This document shows positions 32,648 through 42,218 of a stretch of DNA of 64,000 nt, in pieces (position 1 is the first letter of the stretch; each line of letters begins with the position of its first letter). The stretch covers positions 1-64,000 of the forward strand of contig NZ_VJYI01000007.1 of assembly GCF_008065375.1 (NCBI RefSeq). The letters are read 5' to 3'. A program made the position numbers and the translations under genes. The notes under the pieces were generated by a model. It had not been told where the DNA came from. It saw only the letters and a list, made by a program, of their open reading frames with translations, and ran no database searches. This DNA comes from Nonomuraea sp. SYSU D8015. GTDB lineage: Bacteria > Actinomycetota > Actinomycetes > Streptosporangiales > Streptosporangiaceae.

Positions 32648-34330
32648 TCATGTCCGATGATCGGACGACGGGGCTGGTGAGACCGCGAACAAACGCGACA
32701 GGCGGTCGCTCAGCTCGTCGTACGAACCCTCCGCGGCCACCCGGCCCTCCTCCAGCAGCACGACGTGGTCCGCTCGGCGGATGGTGGACAGGCGGTGGGC
32801 GATGACGAGCGTGGCCCGGCCGGCGGCGGCTTCCTGGAGAGCCTCGGCGAGGCGGGTCTCGTTGTCGGTGTCGAGGTTGGCCACGGCCTCGTCCAGCACC
32901 AGAACGGGCGCGCCCGTCGCCAGCGCGCGGGCGACGGCCACCCGGGCGCGCTGGCCGCCGGAGAGCGTGACGCCCCGCTCGCCGACCTGGATCGCCGGAT
33001 CCAGGGGGAGCTGGGCGGCGCGAAGCGCGCCCGCGGAGTCGGCGTCCGGCGCGCCGAGCCGGACGTTCTCCTCGATCGTCCCGGCGAACAGGTGCACGTC
33101 CTGGGGCACCACCGTGACGTGCCGGTGCAGATCGGCGATGCGCGGCAGCGGCACTCCGCCGACCAGGATGCGCCCGCCGTCCGGGTCCCAGTAACGCAGC
33201 AGCAACGACACACAGGTGGACTTGCCCGCGCCCGAGGCGCCGACCAGGGCGACGGTCTTGCCGTAGGGGATGCGGAAGGACACTCCGCGCAGCACCTCGG
33301 GCCCGTCCGGGGTGTAGCGGAAGCGTACGTCCTCGAAGACGACGTCCGGCTGGGCGGCCACCTCGAGGACGTCTCGTGGCGCGGGCACGTTGGCGGGCGC
33401 GGTGACCAGCGCGTGGACCCGGTCGGCTGCCGCCCGCAGCGTTCCGTACTCCTTGAGCAGCAGCGCCACCTGCGCCGCCGGGCCGAGCGAGCTGGCGGCG
33501 AGCACCATGGCCACCGGCGCGTCCCCGGGGGATCCGATCACCGTCGCGACCAGCAACAGCGTCCCGGCGGCCGCGAGGGCGACGAGCACATCGGTGACGG
33601 CCGCCTCCAGCCCGCCGCGGGCCTCATTGGCCGCCTGGGCACGCGCCACCCTGAGGGTCTTGCGGGCCAGCAGGTCCCTGCGGCGCTCCAGGGCGCGGAA
33701 CGCCACCAGCTCGCGCAAGCCCTGCACGGTGTCCACCACGTCGGAGGTCAGCTCCGCGGTGGCGGCGCGCAGCTCTTCGCCGTGCCGGTGCGAGATCTTG
33801 CGCAGCCACAGCGGCACGGTGATCACGCAGGCGGCCAGCGGCAGCGAGACGGCCAGCAGGAGAGGGTCGATCAGCGCGGCGGCCACGCCTCCCGCCACCA
33901 GCACCGTCCCGGCCGTGATGAGCTGCGCCAGGGTGTGCGCGAAGAGCCACTCCAGCGTCTCGATGTCCGAGAGCACGGCGGCCGACAGATCGCCGCTGCG
34001 GCGGCCCAGCAGCCGGGCCGGGGCGATCCTGGCGATGGCGTCGTACACCTGGCCTCTCAGCCTGGCCAGCACCAGATAGGCGAGGTCGTGCGCGACGTAC
34101 GTCTCCCACCAGGCGGCCAGCGTCGCGACCGCGACCAGCCCGCCGAGTACCGCGCCGGCCACGTCGAGCGGCGCGGTCTGGCCGCTGATCGCGCGGCCCA
34201 CCAGCCAGGCACCGGTCACCGCCGTGCCGAGCACGGCCAGCTGTCCGAGCAGGTTCGAGACCAGGGTCGACAGGAAGGCTCCGCGATGCGTGCCGACCGC
34301 GCCGGCGAGCCAGCGGATGGACGGGTTCAT
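32648..34330 (-). CDS. ABC transporter, fused permease/ATPase half (heterodimer partner 2)
   Basis: A 560-aa exporter-fold half-transporter. Six membrane helices lie at about 10-310; the nucleotide-binding domain at about 335-550 has Walker A GASGAGKST, Q-loop VVPQDVHLFAGTIEENVRLG, signature LSGGQRARVAVARAL, Walker B VLVLDEAVANLD and the H-loop IAHRLSTIRRAD. Its ATG overlaps the stop of the partner gene. Such pairs are CydDC-like exporters or siderophore-linked transporters of the IrtAB/YbtPQ kind. The opposite-strand Fe/metallophore importer and shared metal-type box favour the latter. Confidence 0.87.
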   Translation of the reverse strand: MNPSIRWLAGAVGTHRGAFLSTLVSNLLGQLAVLGTAVTGAWLVGRAISGQTAPLDVAGAVLGGLVAVATLAAWWETYVAHDLAYLVLARLRGQVYDAIARIAPARLLGRRSGDLSAAVLSDIETLEWLFAHTLAQLITAGTVLVAGGVAAALIDPLLLAVSLPLAACVITVPLWLRKISHRHGEELRAATAELTSDVVDTVQGLRELVAFRALERRRDLLARKTLRVARAQAANEARGGLEAAVTDVLVALAAAGTLLLVATVIGSPGDAPVAMVLAASSLGPAAQVALLLKEYGTLRAAADRVHALVTAPANVPAPRDVLEVAAQPDVVFEDVRFRYTPDGPEVLRGVSFRIPYGKTVALVGASGAGKSTCVSLLLRYWDPDGGRILVGGVPLPRIADLHRHVTVVPQDVHLFAGTIEENVRLGAPDADSAGALRAAQLPLDPAIQVGERGVTLSGGQRARVAVARALATGAPVLVLDEAVANLDTDNETRLAEALQEAAAGRATLVIAHRLSTIRRADHVVLLEEGRVAAEGSYDELSDRLSRLFAVSPAPSSDHRT

Positions 34331-35952
34331 GCCGCGGCCTCCATGACGGTGCCGTTCTCCAGGACCACGACCTGGTCGGCCTGGCGGATCGTGTCGGGCC
34401 GATGGGCGATCATCAGGCAGGTACGGCCCCGCCGCACCTCGGCCAGCGCCTGCTCGGCACGCGCGTCCACGTGCGAGGTGGCCTCGTCGAGCACCAGCAC
34501 GGGGGCGTCGGCCAGCAGCGCCCGGGCGATGGCCAGGCGTTGCCGCTGTCCTCCCGAGAGGGTCGCCCCGCGTTCGCCGAGCCGTGTGCCGTAGCCGTCG
34601 GGCAGCTCGGCGATGAAGTCGTGGGCGGCGGCCAGCCGGGCGGCGGCGACCAGCTCCTCGTCGGTGGCGTCCGGACGGGCCAGGCGCAGGTTCTCGGCCA
34701 CCGTGCCGTGGAAGAGGTAGGTGTCCTGGGCCACGACCGCGACGCCTGCGCGCAGCGTGTCCAGCGTGAGGTCGCGCACGTCCGTCCCGCCGATGCTGAT
34801 GGCTCCTCCGTCCGGGTCGTAGTGGCGTTGCAGGAGGGCGGCGAGGGTGCTCTTGCCCGCGCCGGACGGGCCGACCAGGGCGACCGTGTGACCGGCCGGC
34901 ACGGTGAAGCTCACCGCCCGGACCGCGGGGTGTTCCGAGCCCGGATAGCTGAAGGTGACGCGCTCGAACGCGATGGCAGGCGGGGCGGGGAAGTCATGCC
35001 GCGTCCCGCGGTCCTCGACCGCCGGTGGAGCCGACAGCAGCGCCTCGATGCCATCAACCGCCGTTATCCCGAGATATCCGGCATGCCAGCTATCAGAGAG
35101 GTTCCGTACGGGGCGGAAGCACTCCACCGCGATCAGCAGGACCGTGAACACGCTCCACGCGCTGCCGGTCGTGGTGGCGGCGAGAACGGCCCCGGCCGTG
35201 CCCGCGTGGACGAAGAAGGCGCTCACACCGGTCTCCACCAGCGAGATCCTGAGCTGCCGCATGGTGGTCAGGTAGAGATCGTGCGCCCGCCCGGCGAGCC
35301 TGGCGCCCACCCGGCCGACGGCCCCGAACGCGCGGAGCGTGGCCATGCCCTGCATCGCCTCCAGGTAGTCCGAGGCCAGCTCGGCGAAGGCGATCCAGCG
35401 GCTGCGCCCTCGCCTGAGGAGCGTGGCGTCCCAGAACCTGGGGATGATCAGCACGCTCGCCACGGCCACGGCCAGGATCGCCGCGGCGGTCGGGTTCACC
35501 GTGAACAGCCATCCGACCAGCGCCACCGGCACGCAGAAGGTGACCGCCACCTGGGGCAGGTAGCGGCTGAAGTACGGGTCGAGGCCCTCGACCCCGTCGA
35601 CCAGCGTGGTCTGCACGTGTCCCGTGCGGGCGCCGGTCAGGTGCGCCGGGCCCAGCCGCGCCAGGTGACTGATCAGCCGGTCGCGCAGCCTCGCCTTGAT
35701 CAGCGCGCCCGCCCACACGGTCACCGCCCCCCTGGCCCACAGCAGTGCCGCGCGCCCCGCGATCACGGTGAAAGTCCAGGCCATCAGCTGGATCACGGTC
35801 GCGAGGTCGCCGCGCACCAGGGTGGCCAGCGCGGCGGCGAGCAGGACGGCCTGAGCGACGTACGCGGCGCTGACCGCCAGACCCAGCGCGGCGCAGATCG
35901 CGATCGGTCCCTTCACGCTCCCGGCCAGCTGCAGCAGGCGGCGATGGATCAC
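34327..35952 (-). CDS. ABC transporter, fused permease/ATPase half (heterodimer partner 1)
   Basis: A 541-aa half-transporter with six helices (IAICAALGLAVSAAYVAQAV and on) and an ATPase domain with Walker A GPSGAGKST, VVAQDTYLFHGTVAENLRLA, signature LSGGQRQRLAIARAL, Walker B VLVLDEATSHVD and IAHRPDTIRQAD. The GTG at 35952 has AAGGA eight bases upstream. It is first in a two-gene operon, reading away from the FecB-type gene with the metal-type box between. In IrtAB and YbtPQ, transporters of this fold import metallophores, so direction cannot be read from the fold. Confidence 0.87.
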   Translation of the reverse strand: MIHRRLLQLAGSVKGPIAICAALGLAVSAAYVAQAVLLAAALATLVRGDLATVIQLMAWTFTVIAGRAALLWARGAVTVWAGALIKARLRDRLISHLARLGPAHLTGARTGHVQTTLVDGVEGLDPYFSRYLPQVAVTFCVPVALVGWLFTVNPTAAAILAVAVASVLIIPRFWDATLLRRGRSRWIAFAELASDYLEAMQGMATLRAFGAVGRVGARLAGRAHDLYLTTMRQLRISLVETGVSAFFVHAGTAGAVLAATTTGSAWSVFTVLLIAVECFRPVRNLSDSWHAGYLGITAVDGIEALLSAPPAVEDRGTRHDFPAPPAIAFERVTFSYPGSEHPAVRAVSFTVPAGHTVALVGPSGAGKSTLAALLQRHYDPDGGAISIGGTDVRDLTLDTLRAGVAVVAQDTYLFHGTVAENLRLARPDATDEELVAAARLAAAHDFIAELPDGYGTRLGERGATLSGGQRQRLAIARALLADAPVLVLDEATSHVDARAEQALAEVRRGRTCLMIAHRPDTIRQADQVVVLENGTVMEAAA

Positions 35953-36054
35953 TCACTGTCCTTCCCTGCCGGCTGCGACCACCCGGCGCCGGCGACGACC
36001 TTCTCGATTCGGACACAGGGCCCGATTCACCCCTTGCGGTAAAGAGAGGGTAAA

Positions 36055-36069
36055 TGGTAATCGTTTTCA
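36055..36069. promoter_or_regulatory. Fur/Zur-type box in divergent promoter
   Basis: TGGTAATCGTTTTCA (reverse TGAAAACGATTACCA) matches 12 of 15 positions of the actinobacterial Zur consensus TGAAAATGATTTTCA. It lies 103 bases from the ABC half-transporter start and 134 bases from the FecB-type start, in an A/T-rich island of GC-rich DNA. Control of both operons by a zinc or iron repressor is inferred. Confidence 0.6.
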
Positions 36070-36202
36070 TTGTCTAGCTCCGCGAAGATTTTCCATGTTC
36101 TGGAGGTTTCATGCGCCGCAGTGCCCTCTCGGCCGGGGCGGTGGCCGTACCGGCTCGTGCCCCGCATGCCCAGCCCGCATCGGCCGACAGGGCAGGTCGC
36201 TG

Positions 36203-37165
36203 ATGAGAAGGCTTTTCGTCGCGCTGGCCGCCCTCGCCCTGGCGGCGGGCTGCGCCCAGAGCGAGCCGGCGCCACGCCCGGCCGCCCAGGCGGCACAGCA
36301 GCCGGCCGCGTCGCAGGTCACCCCGGTGACCGCGGCCTTGACCGTCATCGACCCGCACGGCAAGACGTTCACGCTCCCGAAGAAGCCCGAACGCATCGTC
36401 TGCCTCACCGGCCTGTGCGATGACGCCCTGGTCGAGCTGGGGCTGACGCCGGTGGCCACGACCACGCCCAAGCTGCTCTCCCGCCCCGACTACCTGGGGG
36501 CCGAGGGCGCCGAGGTGCCGGTCGTCCCGGGGAGCTTCGGCGGCGAGGACGTCTCCAAGATCGCTGAGGCGAAGCCCGATCTGGTGATCGGTCTCGCCGG
36601 GGTGCACGACCAGCTCAGGACCGCCGTGGAGAAGTTCGCCCCTCTGTGGGTGGTGAAGGTGAAGTCGTACGAGGACTCCATCGGCTACCTGCGGGCGCTC
36701 GCCCAGCTCACCGATCGCGGACAGCAGCAGGCCGCGGCCGAGCAGAAGTTCCGCGCCAAGGTCGCCGACGGCATCGCCAAGGCCAAGGCCGCGGGGCTGG
36801 CCGACAAGCCGGTCCTGGCGATGTACGGCGGCACCTCGGTGGGCGTGAACACCACCGATGACGTGCTCGGCCACTTCATGTCGCAGTTCTTCGCCTATCC
36901 CTGGCCCAGCAAGGGCGGCGGCTTCGAGACCGCCCAGGCGTACAGCATCGAGGAGATCCTGGCGAAGGCGCCTCAGGTGATCTTCATCCAGTCCTTCGGG
37001 ACCTCGGTCAGCGAGAGCTACAAGGACAACCCGGTGTGGAAGCGCGTTCCCGCCGTGGCGTCGGGCAGGGCGTTCGAGGTGCAGACCGAGTTGTGGGCGT
37101 CCGGCCGTGGCACCAGGGCGTTCGGCATCATCCTGGACGAGGCGCTCGCCAAGGCCACCGGGTGA
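36203..37165 (+). CDS. metal/metallophore ABC transporter substrate-binding lipoprotein (FecB type)
   Basis: A 320-aa periplasmic-binding-type protein. The signal peptide with lipobox has Cys17 (ALALAAGC). The binding fold shows ERIVCLTGLCDDALVELGLT, EAKPDLVIGLAGVHDQLRTA and VIFIQSFGTSVSESYKDNPV, the usual class III (BtuF/FhuD) layout with one linking helix. It would deliver a chelated metal to the two FecCD permeases. ATG 36203 is the start of the signal peptide. GTGA overlap couples it to the permease gene. Confidence 0.87.
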   Translation: MRRLFVALAALALAAGCAQSEPAPRPAAQAAQQPAASQVTPVTAALTVIDPHGKTFTLPKKPERIVCLTGLCDDALVELGLTPVATTTPKLLSRPDYLGAEGAEVPVVPGSFGGEDVSKIAEAKPDLVIGLAGVHDQLRTAVEKFAPLWVVKVKSYEDSIGYLRALAQLTDRGQQQAAAEQKFRAKVADGIAKAKAAGLADKPVLAMYGGTSVGVNTTDDVLGHFMSQFFAYPWPSKGGGFETAQAYSIEEILAKAPQVIFIQSFGTSVSESYKDNPVWKRVPAVASGRAFEVQTELWASGRGTRAFGIILDEALAKATG

Positions 37166-38175
37166 GCACTGCCCTTGGGAGGCGTCCGGCGGCCGCCGGA
37201 CGCCTCGCCGCCGTCCGGGCCGCGCCGTTGGCCGTCACGCTCGGCCTCGCCCTCCTGGCGCTGGCAGGGCTGTGTCTGGGCACGCCCTTCGTCGGCCCGC
37301 AGGACCTGCTGGCCGCCCCCGATTCCATCGCCCACGTCGTGGTCTGGGAGTTGCGCGTCCCGCGCGTGCTGATCGGCATGATGGGCGGGGCCGCGATCGG
37401 CACGGCAGGGCTGCTCCTGCAGGAGTCGCTCAGGAACCCGCTCGCCGTTCCCGAGATGATCGGGGTCTCCACCGGCGCCGCGCTGGCGGTGAGTGTCTGC
37501 GTGGTGTGGGCGCTGCCCGTGCCCTTCGCGGTGTACCCGCTGGTCGGCCTGCTGGGCGCCGCGTTCGGCGGGTTCGTCACCCTGGTCGTGGCCAGGACGG
37601 CACGGACGGCCGGCGGCGTCCTGCTCGTCGGCGCGGCGGTGTCCACCGCGATCCAGGCGCTGCTGCTGGCCGTGATGGCCACGGCCGACCGCCTCCAGTA
37701 CGACATGCTCTTCCGCTACCTCGTCGGAAGCCTGTCCGGACTGATGTGGGAGCAGACCGGCCGGGTGCTGCCGTGGTTCGCCGCCGCGGTGCCGCTCGTC
37801 GCGCTGTGCGTGCCGGCGCTCGGGCTCCTGCGCCTGGGCGACGATGCCGCCGCCGCGCTCGGCAGCCGGGTGGATCGCGCCCGGCTGGGCGTGCTGGCGG
37901 TGTCGGCGCTGCTGATCGGCTGCGTGACCGGTCCGTGCGGGCCGATCGCGTGGGTGGGTTTCCTGGCCCCCGTCCTGGCCAGGCGGCTGCGCCCGCGCGC
38001 GGACGCCCGGGTCTGGCTGCCGTGGTCGGCCGCGCTGGGCGCGCTCGTGACGTTGGCGGCCGACCTGGCGGCGCGGCTGGCGTTCGCCCCGGTGGAGACG
38101 CCGCTGGGGGCGTGGACGGCCCTCGCCGGCGTGCTGGCGGGAGCCGTACTCCTGAGAAGGCAGACGTCCGCATGA
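37162..38175 (+). CDS. FecCD family permease 1
   Basis: A 337-aa permease with about nine to ten membrane helices. Family marks: RVPRVLIGMMGGAAIGTAGL, LLQESLRNPLAVPEMIGVST, and CGPIAWVGFLAPVLARRLRP, the stretch that contacts the ATPase. GTG at 37162 overlaps the stop of the binding-protein gene. It forms the translocation pore with the next gene product. Confidence 0.87.
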   Translation: MSTALGRRPAAAGRLAAVRAAPLAVTLGLALLALAGLCLGTPFVGPQDLLAAPDSIAHVVVWELRVPRVLIGMMGGAAIGTAGLLLQESLRNPLAVPEMIGVSTGAALAVSVCVVWALPVPFAVYPLVGLLGAAFGGFVTLVVARTARTAGGVLLVGAAVSTAIQALLLAVMATADRLQYDMLFRYLVGSLSGLMWEQTGRVLPWFAAAVPLVALCVPALGLLRLGDDAAAALGSRVDRARLGVLAVSALLIGCVTGPCGPIAWVGFLAPVLARRLRPRADARVWLPWSAALGALVTLAADLAARLAFAPVETPLGAWTALAGVLAGAVLLRRQTSA

Positions 38176-39188
38176 CGGTCACGACGAGAAGGACCGCACC
38201 CGGGGGGACCGGCGTGGCCGCGCCCGCCCGCACCGGCCGCGTGCTCGCGATGGCCGCTCTGCTCGCGTCCGTCGCGGTCGCCCACCTCCTCGCGTCCGGG
38301 CAGCCCGCCGGAGCGATCGCCGGGCTGCTCGACGGCACGGCGAGCGGCCTGCACGAGCAGATCGTCTGGCAGCTCGGCCTGCCGAGGCTGCTCACCGCCC
38401 TGCTCACCGGCGCGGCCCTGGCCGTGGCCGGGTACGTCCTGCAGGCCACCCTGCGCAATCCGCTGGCCGCGCCGGAGTTCTCGGGGGTCAACCCGGGCGC
38501 GGTGCTCGGCATCCTGGCGGGGTTCACTCTCGGCGTGGTGCCCGCGGACTCGGCGGCGGGGGCGCTGGCCGCCGCGCTCGCCGGCGGTGCGGTGGGCGGT
38601 GGGATCACCTGGCTGTTCGCGGCCCGCCGCGACCCCGCCCACCTCGTGGTGTACGGCCTGCTCGGCAGCGCGCTGCTGGGCGGGATGACCACGATGCTGC
38701 TCGCCTACCAGCCCAGCAGGTTCGGCAACGCGCTGCGCTGGCTCATCGGCTCGGTGGAAGGCAGGGTCTGGGAGCACCTGGCCTTCGCCTCCTGGTGGAT
38801 CCTCGGCGGAATCGCCGTGGCGTGGGCGTGCTCGGCGCTGCTGGCGGTCCTGGCCCCCAGCGACGATCACGCCGCCTCGCTCGGCCTGCACCCCGGGCTC
38901 GGCCGGGCCATCGCGCTCACCGTGGCGATCTCCCTGACCGCGGGCGCGGCCAGCCTCTCGGGAGCGATCGCCTTCGTCGGCCTGGTCACTCCGCACGCCG
39001 CCCGCAGGCTGGGCGGCGGCGTCATGACCGCGGCCGTCGCCGGAGCGGTGGCGCTGGCGGGGGCGGACACCCTCGCGCAGCTCGCCGGGCACCTGCTCAA
39101 CGGCACGCATCGGCTCGGCGTGCCGACCGGGGTGATCACCGCCCTGGCCGGTGCCGCCGTCCTCATCAGACTGGGAAGATCACAATGA
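38172..39188 (+). CDS. FecCD family permease 2
   Basis: A 338-aa permease, heterodimer partner of the preceding one. Family marks: LPRLLTALLTGAALAVAGYV, LQATLRNPLAAPEFSGVNPG, SGAIAFVGLVTPHAARRLGG. It starts with ATG overlapping the previous stop and ends overlapping the ATPase gene, so all four genes are translationally coupled. Confidence 0.87.
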   Translation: MTVTTRRTAPGGTGVAAPARTGRVLAMAALLASVAVAHLLASGQPAGAIAGLLDGTASGLHEQIVWQLGLPRLLTALLTGAALAVAGYVLQATLRNPLAAPEFSGVNPGAVLGILAGFTLGVVPADSAAGALAAALAGGAVGGGITWLFAARRDPAHLVVYGLLGSALLGGMTTMLLAYQPSRFGNALRWLIGSVEGRVWEHLAFASWWILGGIAVAWACSALLAVLAPSDDHAASLGLHPGLGRAIALTVAISLTAGAASLSGAIAFVGLVTPHAARRLGGGVMTAAVAGAVALAGADTLAQLAGHLLNGTHRLGVPTGVITALAGAAVLIRLGRSQ

Positions 39189-39958
39189 GCGTCGTGGTCC
39201 AGGACCTGCACTTCTCGTACGGCCCGCGCCCCATCCTGGCCGGCGCCGACCTGACCGTCGAGCCCGGTGAGTTCGTCGCGCTGGTCGGCGTCAACGGATG
39301 TGGCAAGAGCACGCTGCTGCGGCTCATCGCCGGCCTGCTCAAGCCGACGTCGGGACGGATCGCCCTCGACGGCGCGGACCTGGCGTCGCTGTCGCGCAGA
39401 GAGGTGGCCCGCAGGCTCGCCGTCCTGCACCAGAGCCTCCCGCCCGTTCCCGGGCTGACCGTGCGTCAGCTCGTCCGCCAGGGCCGCTACCCGCACCGCG
39501 GACCGCTGGGGCTGCTGTGGGACTCCGACACCATGGACGAGGCGCTCGAACTCGCCGGGGTGGCCCATCTCGCCGACCGCGTCCTCGACACGCTGTCCGG
39601 CGGCGAGCGCCAGCGGGTACGCCTGGCGCTGGCGGTGGCCCAGAACACCCGTATTCTGCTCCTCGACGAGCCGACCGCCCACCTGGACATCCGCCACCAG
39701 CTGGAGGTCCTTGAACTGGTGCGATCCCTGCGCGCGGCGCGCGGCCTCACCGTCGTGACCGTCCTGCACGAGCTGGACCACGCGGCCCGCTTCGCCGAAC
39801 GCATCGTCGCGCTGCACCAGGGCCGGGTGTGGGCCGATGGCGAGCCCGAGGACGTGATCACACCGGAGCTGCTGGCCGAGGTGTTCGGCGTCGCCGGGCG
39901 GGTGGTCGTGGACGAGCTGCACGGGGCTCCGCGATGCCTGCTCGACGCGGCCATCTGA
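39185..39958 (+). CDS. metal/metallophore ABC transporter ATP-binding protein (FecE type)
   Basis: A 257-aa ATPase. Walker A GVNGCGKST, Q-loop VLHQSLPPVPGLTVRQLVRQ, signature LSGGERQRVRLALAVAQ, Walker B ILLLDEPTAHLD and the H-loop VLHELDHAARFAERI. The pattern GRYPHRGPLG after the Q-loop is typical of siderophore/cobalamin-class importers. It completes the importer and is last in its operon. Confidence 0.88.
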   Translation: MSVVVQDLHFSYGPRPILAGADLTVEPGEFVALVGVNGCGKSTLLRLIAGLLKPTSGRIALDGADLASLSRREVARRLAVLHQSLPPVPGLTVRQLVRQGRYPHRGPLGLLWDSDTMDEALELAGVAHLADRVLDTLSGGERQRVRLALAVAQNTRILLLDEPTAHLDIRHQLEVLELVRSLRAARGLTVVTVLHELDHAARFAERIVALHQGRVWADGEPEDVITPELLAEVFGVAGRVVVDELHGAPRCLLDAAI

Positions 39959-39975
39959 GGCCACCGCGCGGAGGA

Positions 39976-40026
39976 GTGAAAGTTTCACACCTCTGCTGCA
40001 CATCTTCAGGTCTCTGACCAGGTCAG
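39976..40026. promoter_or_regulatory. two palindromes upstream of the cellulase
   Basis: GTGAAA-G-TTTCAC (39976-39988) and CTGACC-A-GGTCAG (40014-40026), both perfect with a single central base, lie 100-150 bases upstream of the cellulase start. Candidate operators for a sugar-responsive regulator. The Streptomyces CebR box (TGGGAGCGCTCCCA) is absent. Confidence 0.45.
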
Positions 40027-40125
40027 CAGTATGGCCCGGGGGAACACTCCTGTACACGCTCGGCAAACCAGCCAAACATGGATCACTGCGCTGCCGCCTG
40101 GCGCTCCTTCCACGGAGGCTTGAAG

Positions 40126-42174
40126 ATGAAGACGTTACGTTCGTGGGCTCTGTCCGCAGTTGCCGCGCTTCTGGCGGCGATCGGGGTGGCCGTCAGCTCA
40201 CCCGCGGCCCACGCGGTCGTCGCCTGTTCCGTGACCTACGCCAAGGCCTGGGACAACGGCAGCGCATTCGGCGCCAACATCACGATCAACAACCTTGGCG
40301 ATCCGGTCAGCCCGTGGACGCTGGGCTACGCCTGGCCCGGCGATCAGCAGGTCACCCAGGGCTGGGGCGGAACCTGGACTCAGTCGGGCAACCGCGTGAG
40401 CGTGGCCGCCCCGTCGTACGCCCAGGGCCTGGGAACGGGAGCCAGCGTCACCATCGGCTTCAACGGCAGCTACGGCGGCACCAACACCGGCCCCACCGCT
40501 TTCACCGTCAACGGCGTGGCCTGCGGCGATACCGGCGGCACCCCGACACCCACGCCCACCCCGACGTCGACTCCGTCGCCCGGCGACGCGCGGGCCGTCG
40601 TGGCCGCGATGCAGCCTGGCTGGAACCTGGGCAACTCTCTCGACGCAACCGGCGCGGACGAGACCTCATGGGGCAACCCGCGGATCACGGCGGCGCTGCT
40701 CCGCAACATCAGGGCACAGGGTTTCAACAGCATCCGGATCCCGGTGACATGGGGTCAGCACCAAGGTGGAGCGCCCGGCTACACCATCAACGCGACGCAC
40801 ATGAACCGGGTGAAAGAGGTCGTCGACTGGGCTCTCGCCGAGGGTTTCTACGTGATGATCAATATCCATCACGACTCCTGGCAGTGGATCCAGAACATGC
40901 CGGGCGACCGGGCGAACGTACTCGCCCGGTACAACGCGATCTGGACCCAGATCGCCGGCACGTTCCGGAACTCCTCGCCCAAGCTGTTGTTCGAGAGCGT
41001 CAACGAGCCGACTTTCACCGGCAGCTCCGGAGACGCCCAGAACGCGACGCTCCTCCATGAGCTCAACACGTCCTTCCGCACCATCGTGCGGCAGTCGGGC
41101 GGTGACAACGCGACACGACTGCTCGTCCTGCCGACCCTGCACACGTCCGCCGACCAGGCCAGAGTCGACGAGCTGGTCAGCACGTTCAACGCCATGAACG
41201 ACCCCAACCTCATCGCGACGGTCCACTTCTACGGGTACTGGCCGTTCAGCGTCAACGTCGCCGGCGGCACGCGCTTCGACGCCACCGTCCAGCAGGATCT
41301 GACCGGCGCTTTCGACCGGGTGCACAACGCCTTCACGGCCCGCGGCATACCCGTGATCATCGGTGAGTACGGCCTTCTGGGCTTCGACCGGCATACCGGC
41401 ACGATCCAACAGGGGGAGAAACTCAAGTTCTTCGAGTTCCTCGGCTACTACGCGCGTACCAAGCAGATCACCACCATGTTGTGGGACAACGGCCAGCACT
41501 TCAATCGGACCTCGTTCCAGTGGGCCGACCCCGAGCTGTTCGCGCAGATCAAGTCGAGCTGGACGACGCGCTCCGGCACGGCATCGTCGGATCAGGTGTT
41601 CAACGCGAGGTCGTCCGCCATCACGAGCAAGACGCTCACGCTCAACCTGAACGGCACCTCGTTCGCAGGGATCCGCCACGGCAGCACCGATCTGGTACGC
41701 GGTAGCGACTACACCGTCTCGGGCGACCAGCTCACGTTCACGGCATCCGCGCTCACCCGGCTGACGGGTTCTCGCGCTTACGGCGTCAACGCGACGCTGT
41801 CGGCTCGGTTCTCCCAGGGCGTCCCGTGGCGGATCGACATCGTCACCTATGACACGCCGACCATGCAGAACGCGAGCGGAACGACGAGTTCCTTCGCCAT
41901 CCCCACCGCATTCAAGGGCGACCAGCTCGCCACCATGGAGGCCAAGTACGCCGACGGCACCAACGCCGGACCTCACAACTGGACGTCCTTCAAGGAGTTC
42001 GACGTCACGTTCGCGCCGAATTACAGCAGCAACACCATCACGCTGAGACCGGCCTTCTTCGCCGAGGTCAATGACGGCTCACGGGCCACGCTCACCTTCC
42101 ATTTCTGGAGCGGTGCGACCGTGACCTACTTCGTCACCAAGTCGGGAACCGCGGTCACCGGCACCACGGCCTGA
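40126..42174 (+). CDS. secreted GH5 cellulase with CBM2, X2 and CBM46-like modules
   Basis: A 682-aa endoglucanase. Signal peptide to about 35 (ALSAVAALLAAIGVAVSSPA then AHA); CBM2 at about 36-140 (CSVTYAKAWDNGSAFGANIT, WTQSGNRVSVAAPSY); a PTPTPTPTSTPSPG linker; GH5 domain at about 160-480 with acid/base Glu294 (SVNEPTF) and nucleophile Glu414 (VIIGEYGLLG); X2 module at about 490-575; and a CBM46-like module to the end. The last three modules are a known set in endo-beta-1,4-glucanases. GGAGG precedes ATG 40126. It is monocistronic and exported for cellulose or beta-glucan breakdown. Confidence 0.88.
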   Translation: MKTLRSWALSAVAALLAAIGVAVSSPAAHAVVACSVTYAKAWDNGSAFGANITINNLGDPVSPWTLGYAWPGDQQVTQGWGGTWTQSGNRVSVAAPSYAQGLGTGASVTIGFNGSYGGTNTGPTAFTVNGVACGDTGGTPTPTPTPTSTPSPGDARAVVAAMQPGWNLGNSLDATGADETSWGNPRITAALLRNIRAQGFNSIRIPVTWGQHQGGAPGYTINATHMNRVKEVVDWALAEGFYVMINIHHDSWQWIQNMPGDRANVLARYNAIWTQIAGTFRNSSPKLLFESVNEPTFTGSSGDAQNATLLHELNTSFRTIVRQSGGDNATRLLVLPTLHTSADQARVDELVSTFNAMNDPNLIATVHFYGYWPFSVNVAGGTRFDATVQQDLTGAFDRVHNAFTARGIPVIIGEYGLLGFDRHTGTIQQGEKLKFFEFLGYYARTKQITTMLWDNGQHFNRTSFQWADPELFAQIKSSWTTRSGTASSDQVFNARSSAITSKTLTLNLNGTSFAGIRHGSTDLVRGSDYTVSGDQLTFTASALTRLTGSRAYGVNATLSARFSQGVPWRIDIVTYDTPTMQNASGTTSSFAIPTAFKGDQLATMEAKYADGTNAGPHNWTSFKEFDVTFAPNYSSNTITLRPAFFAEVNDGSRATLTFHFWSGATVTYFVTKSGTAVTGTTA

Positions 42175-42218
42175 CCGAGCGGGCTCCCCGCCCTGCAGCG
42201 CGAGCCGACGGACCCTCC

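Noticed and set aside
36990..39190. Plus-strand 693-codon frame from 37107
   Set aside because: Its first half is a wrong-phase reading of permease 1; only the second half is the real permease 2, which starts at 38172.
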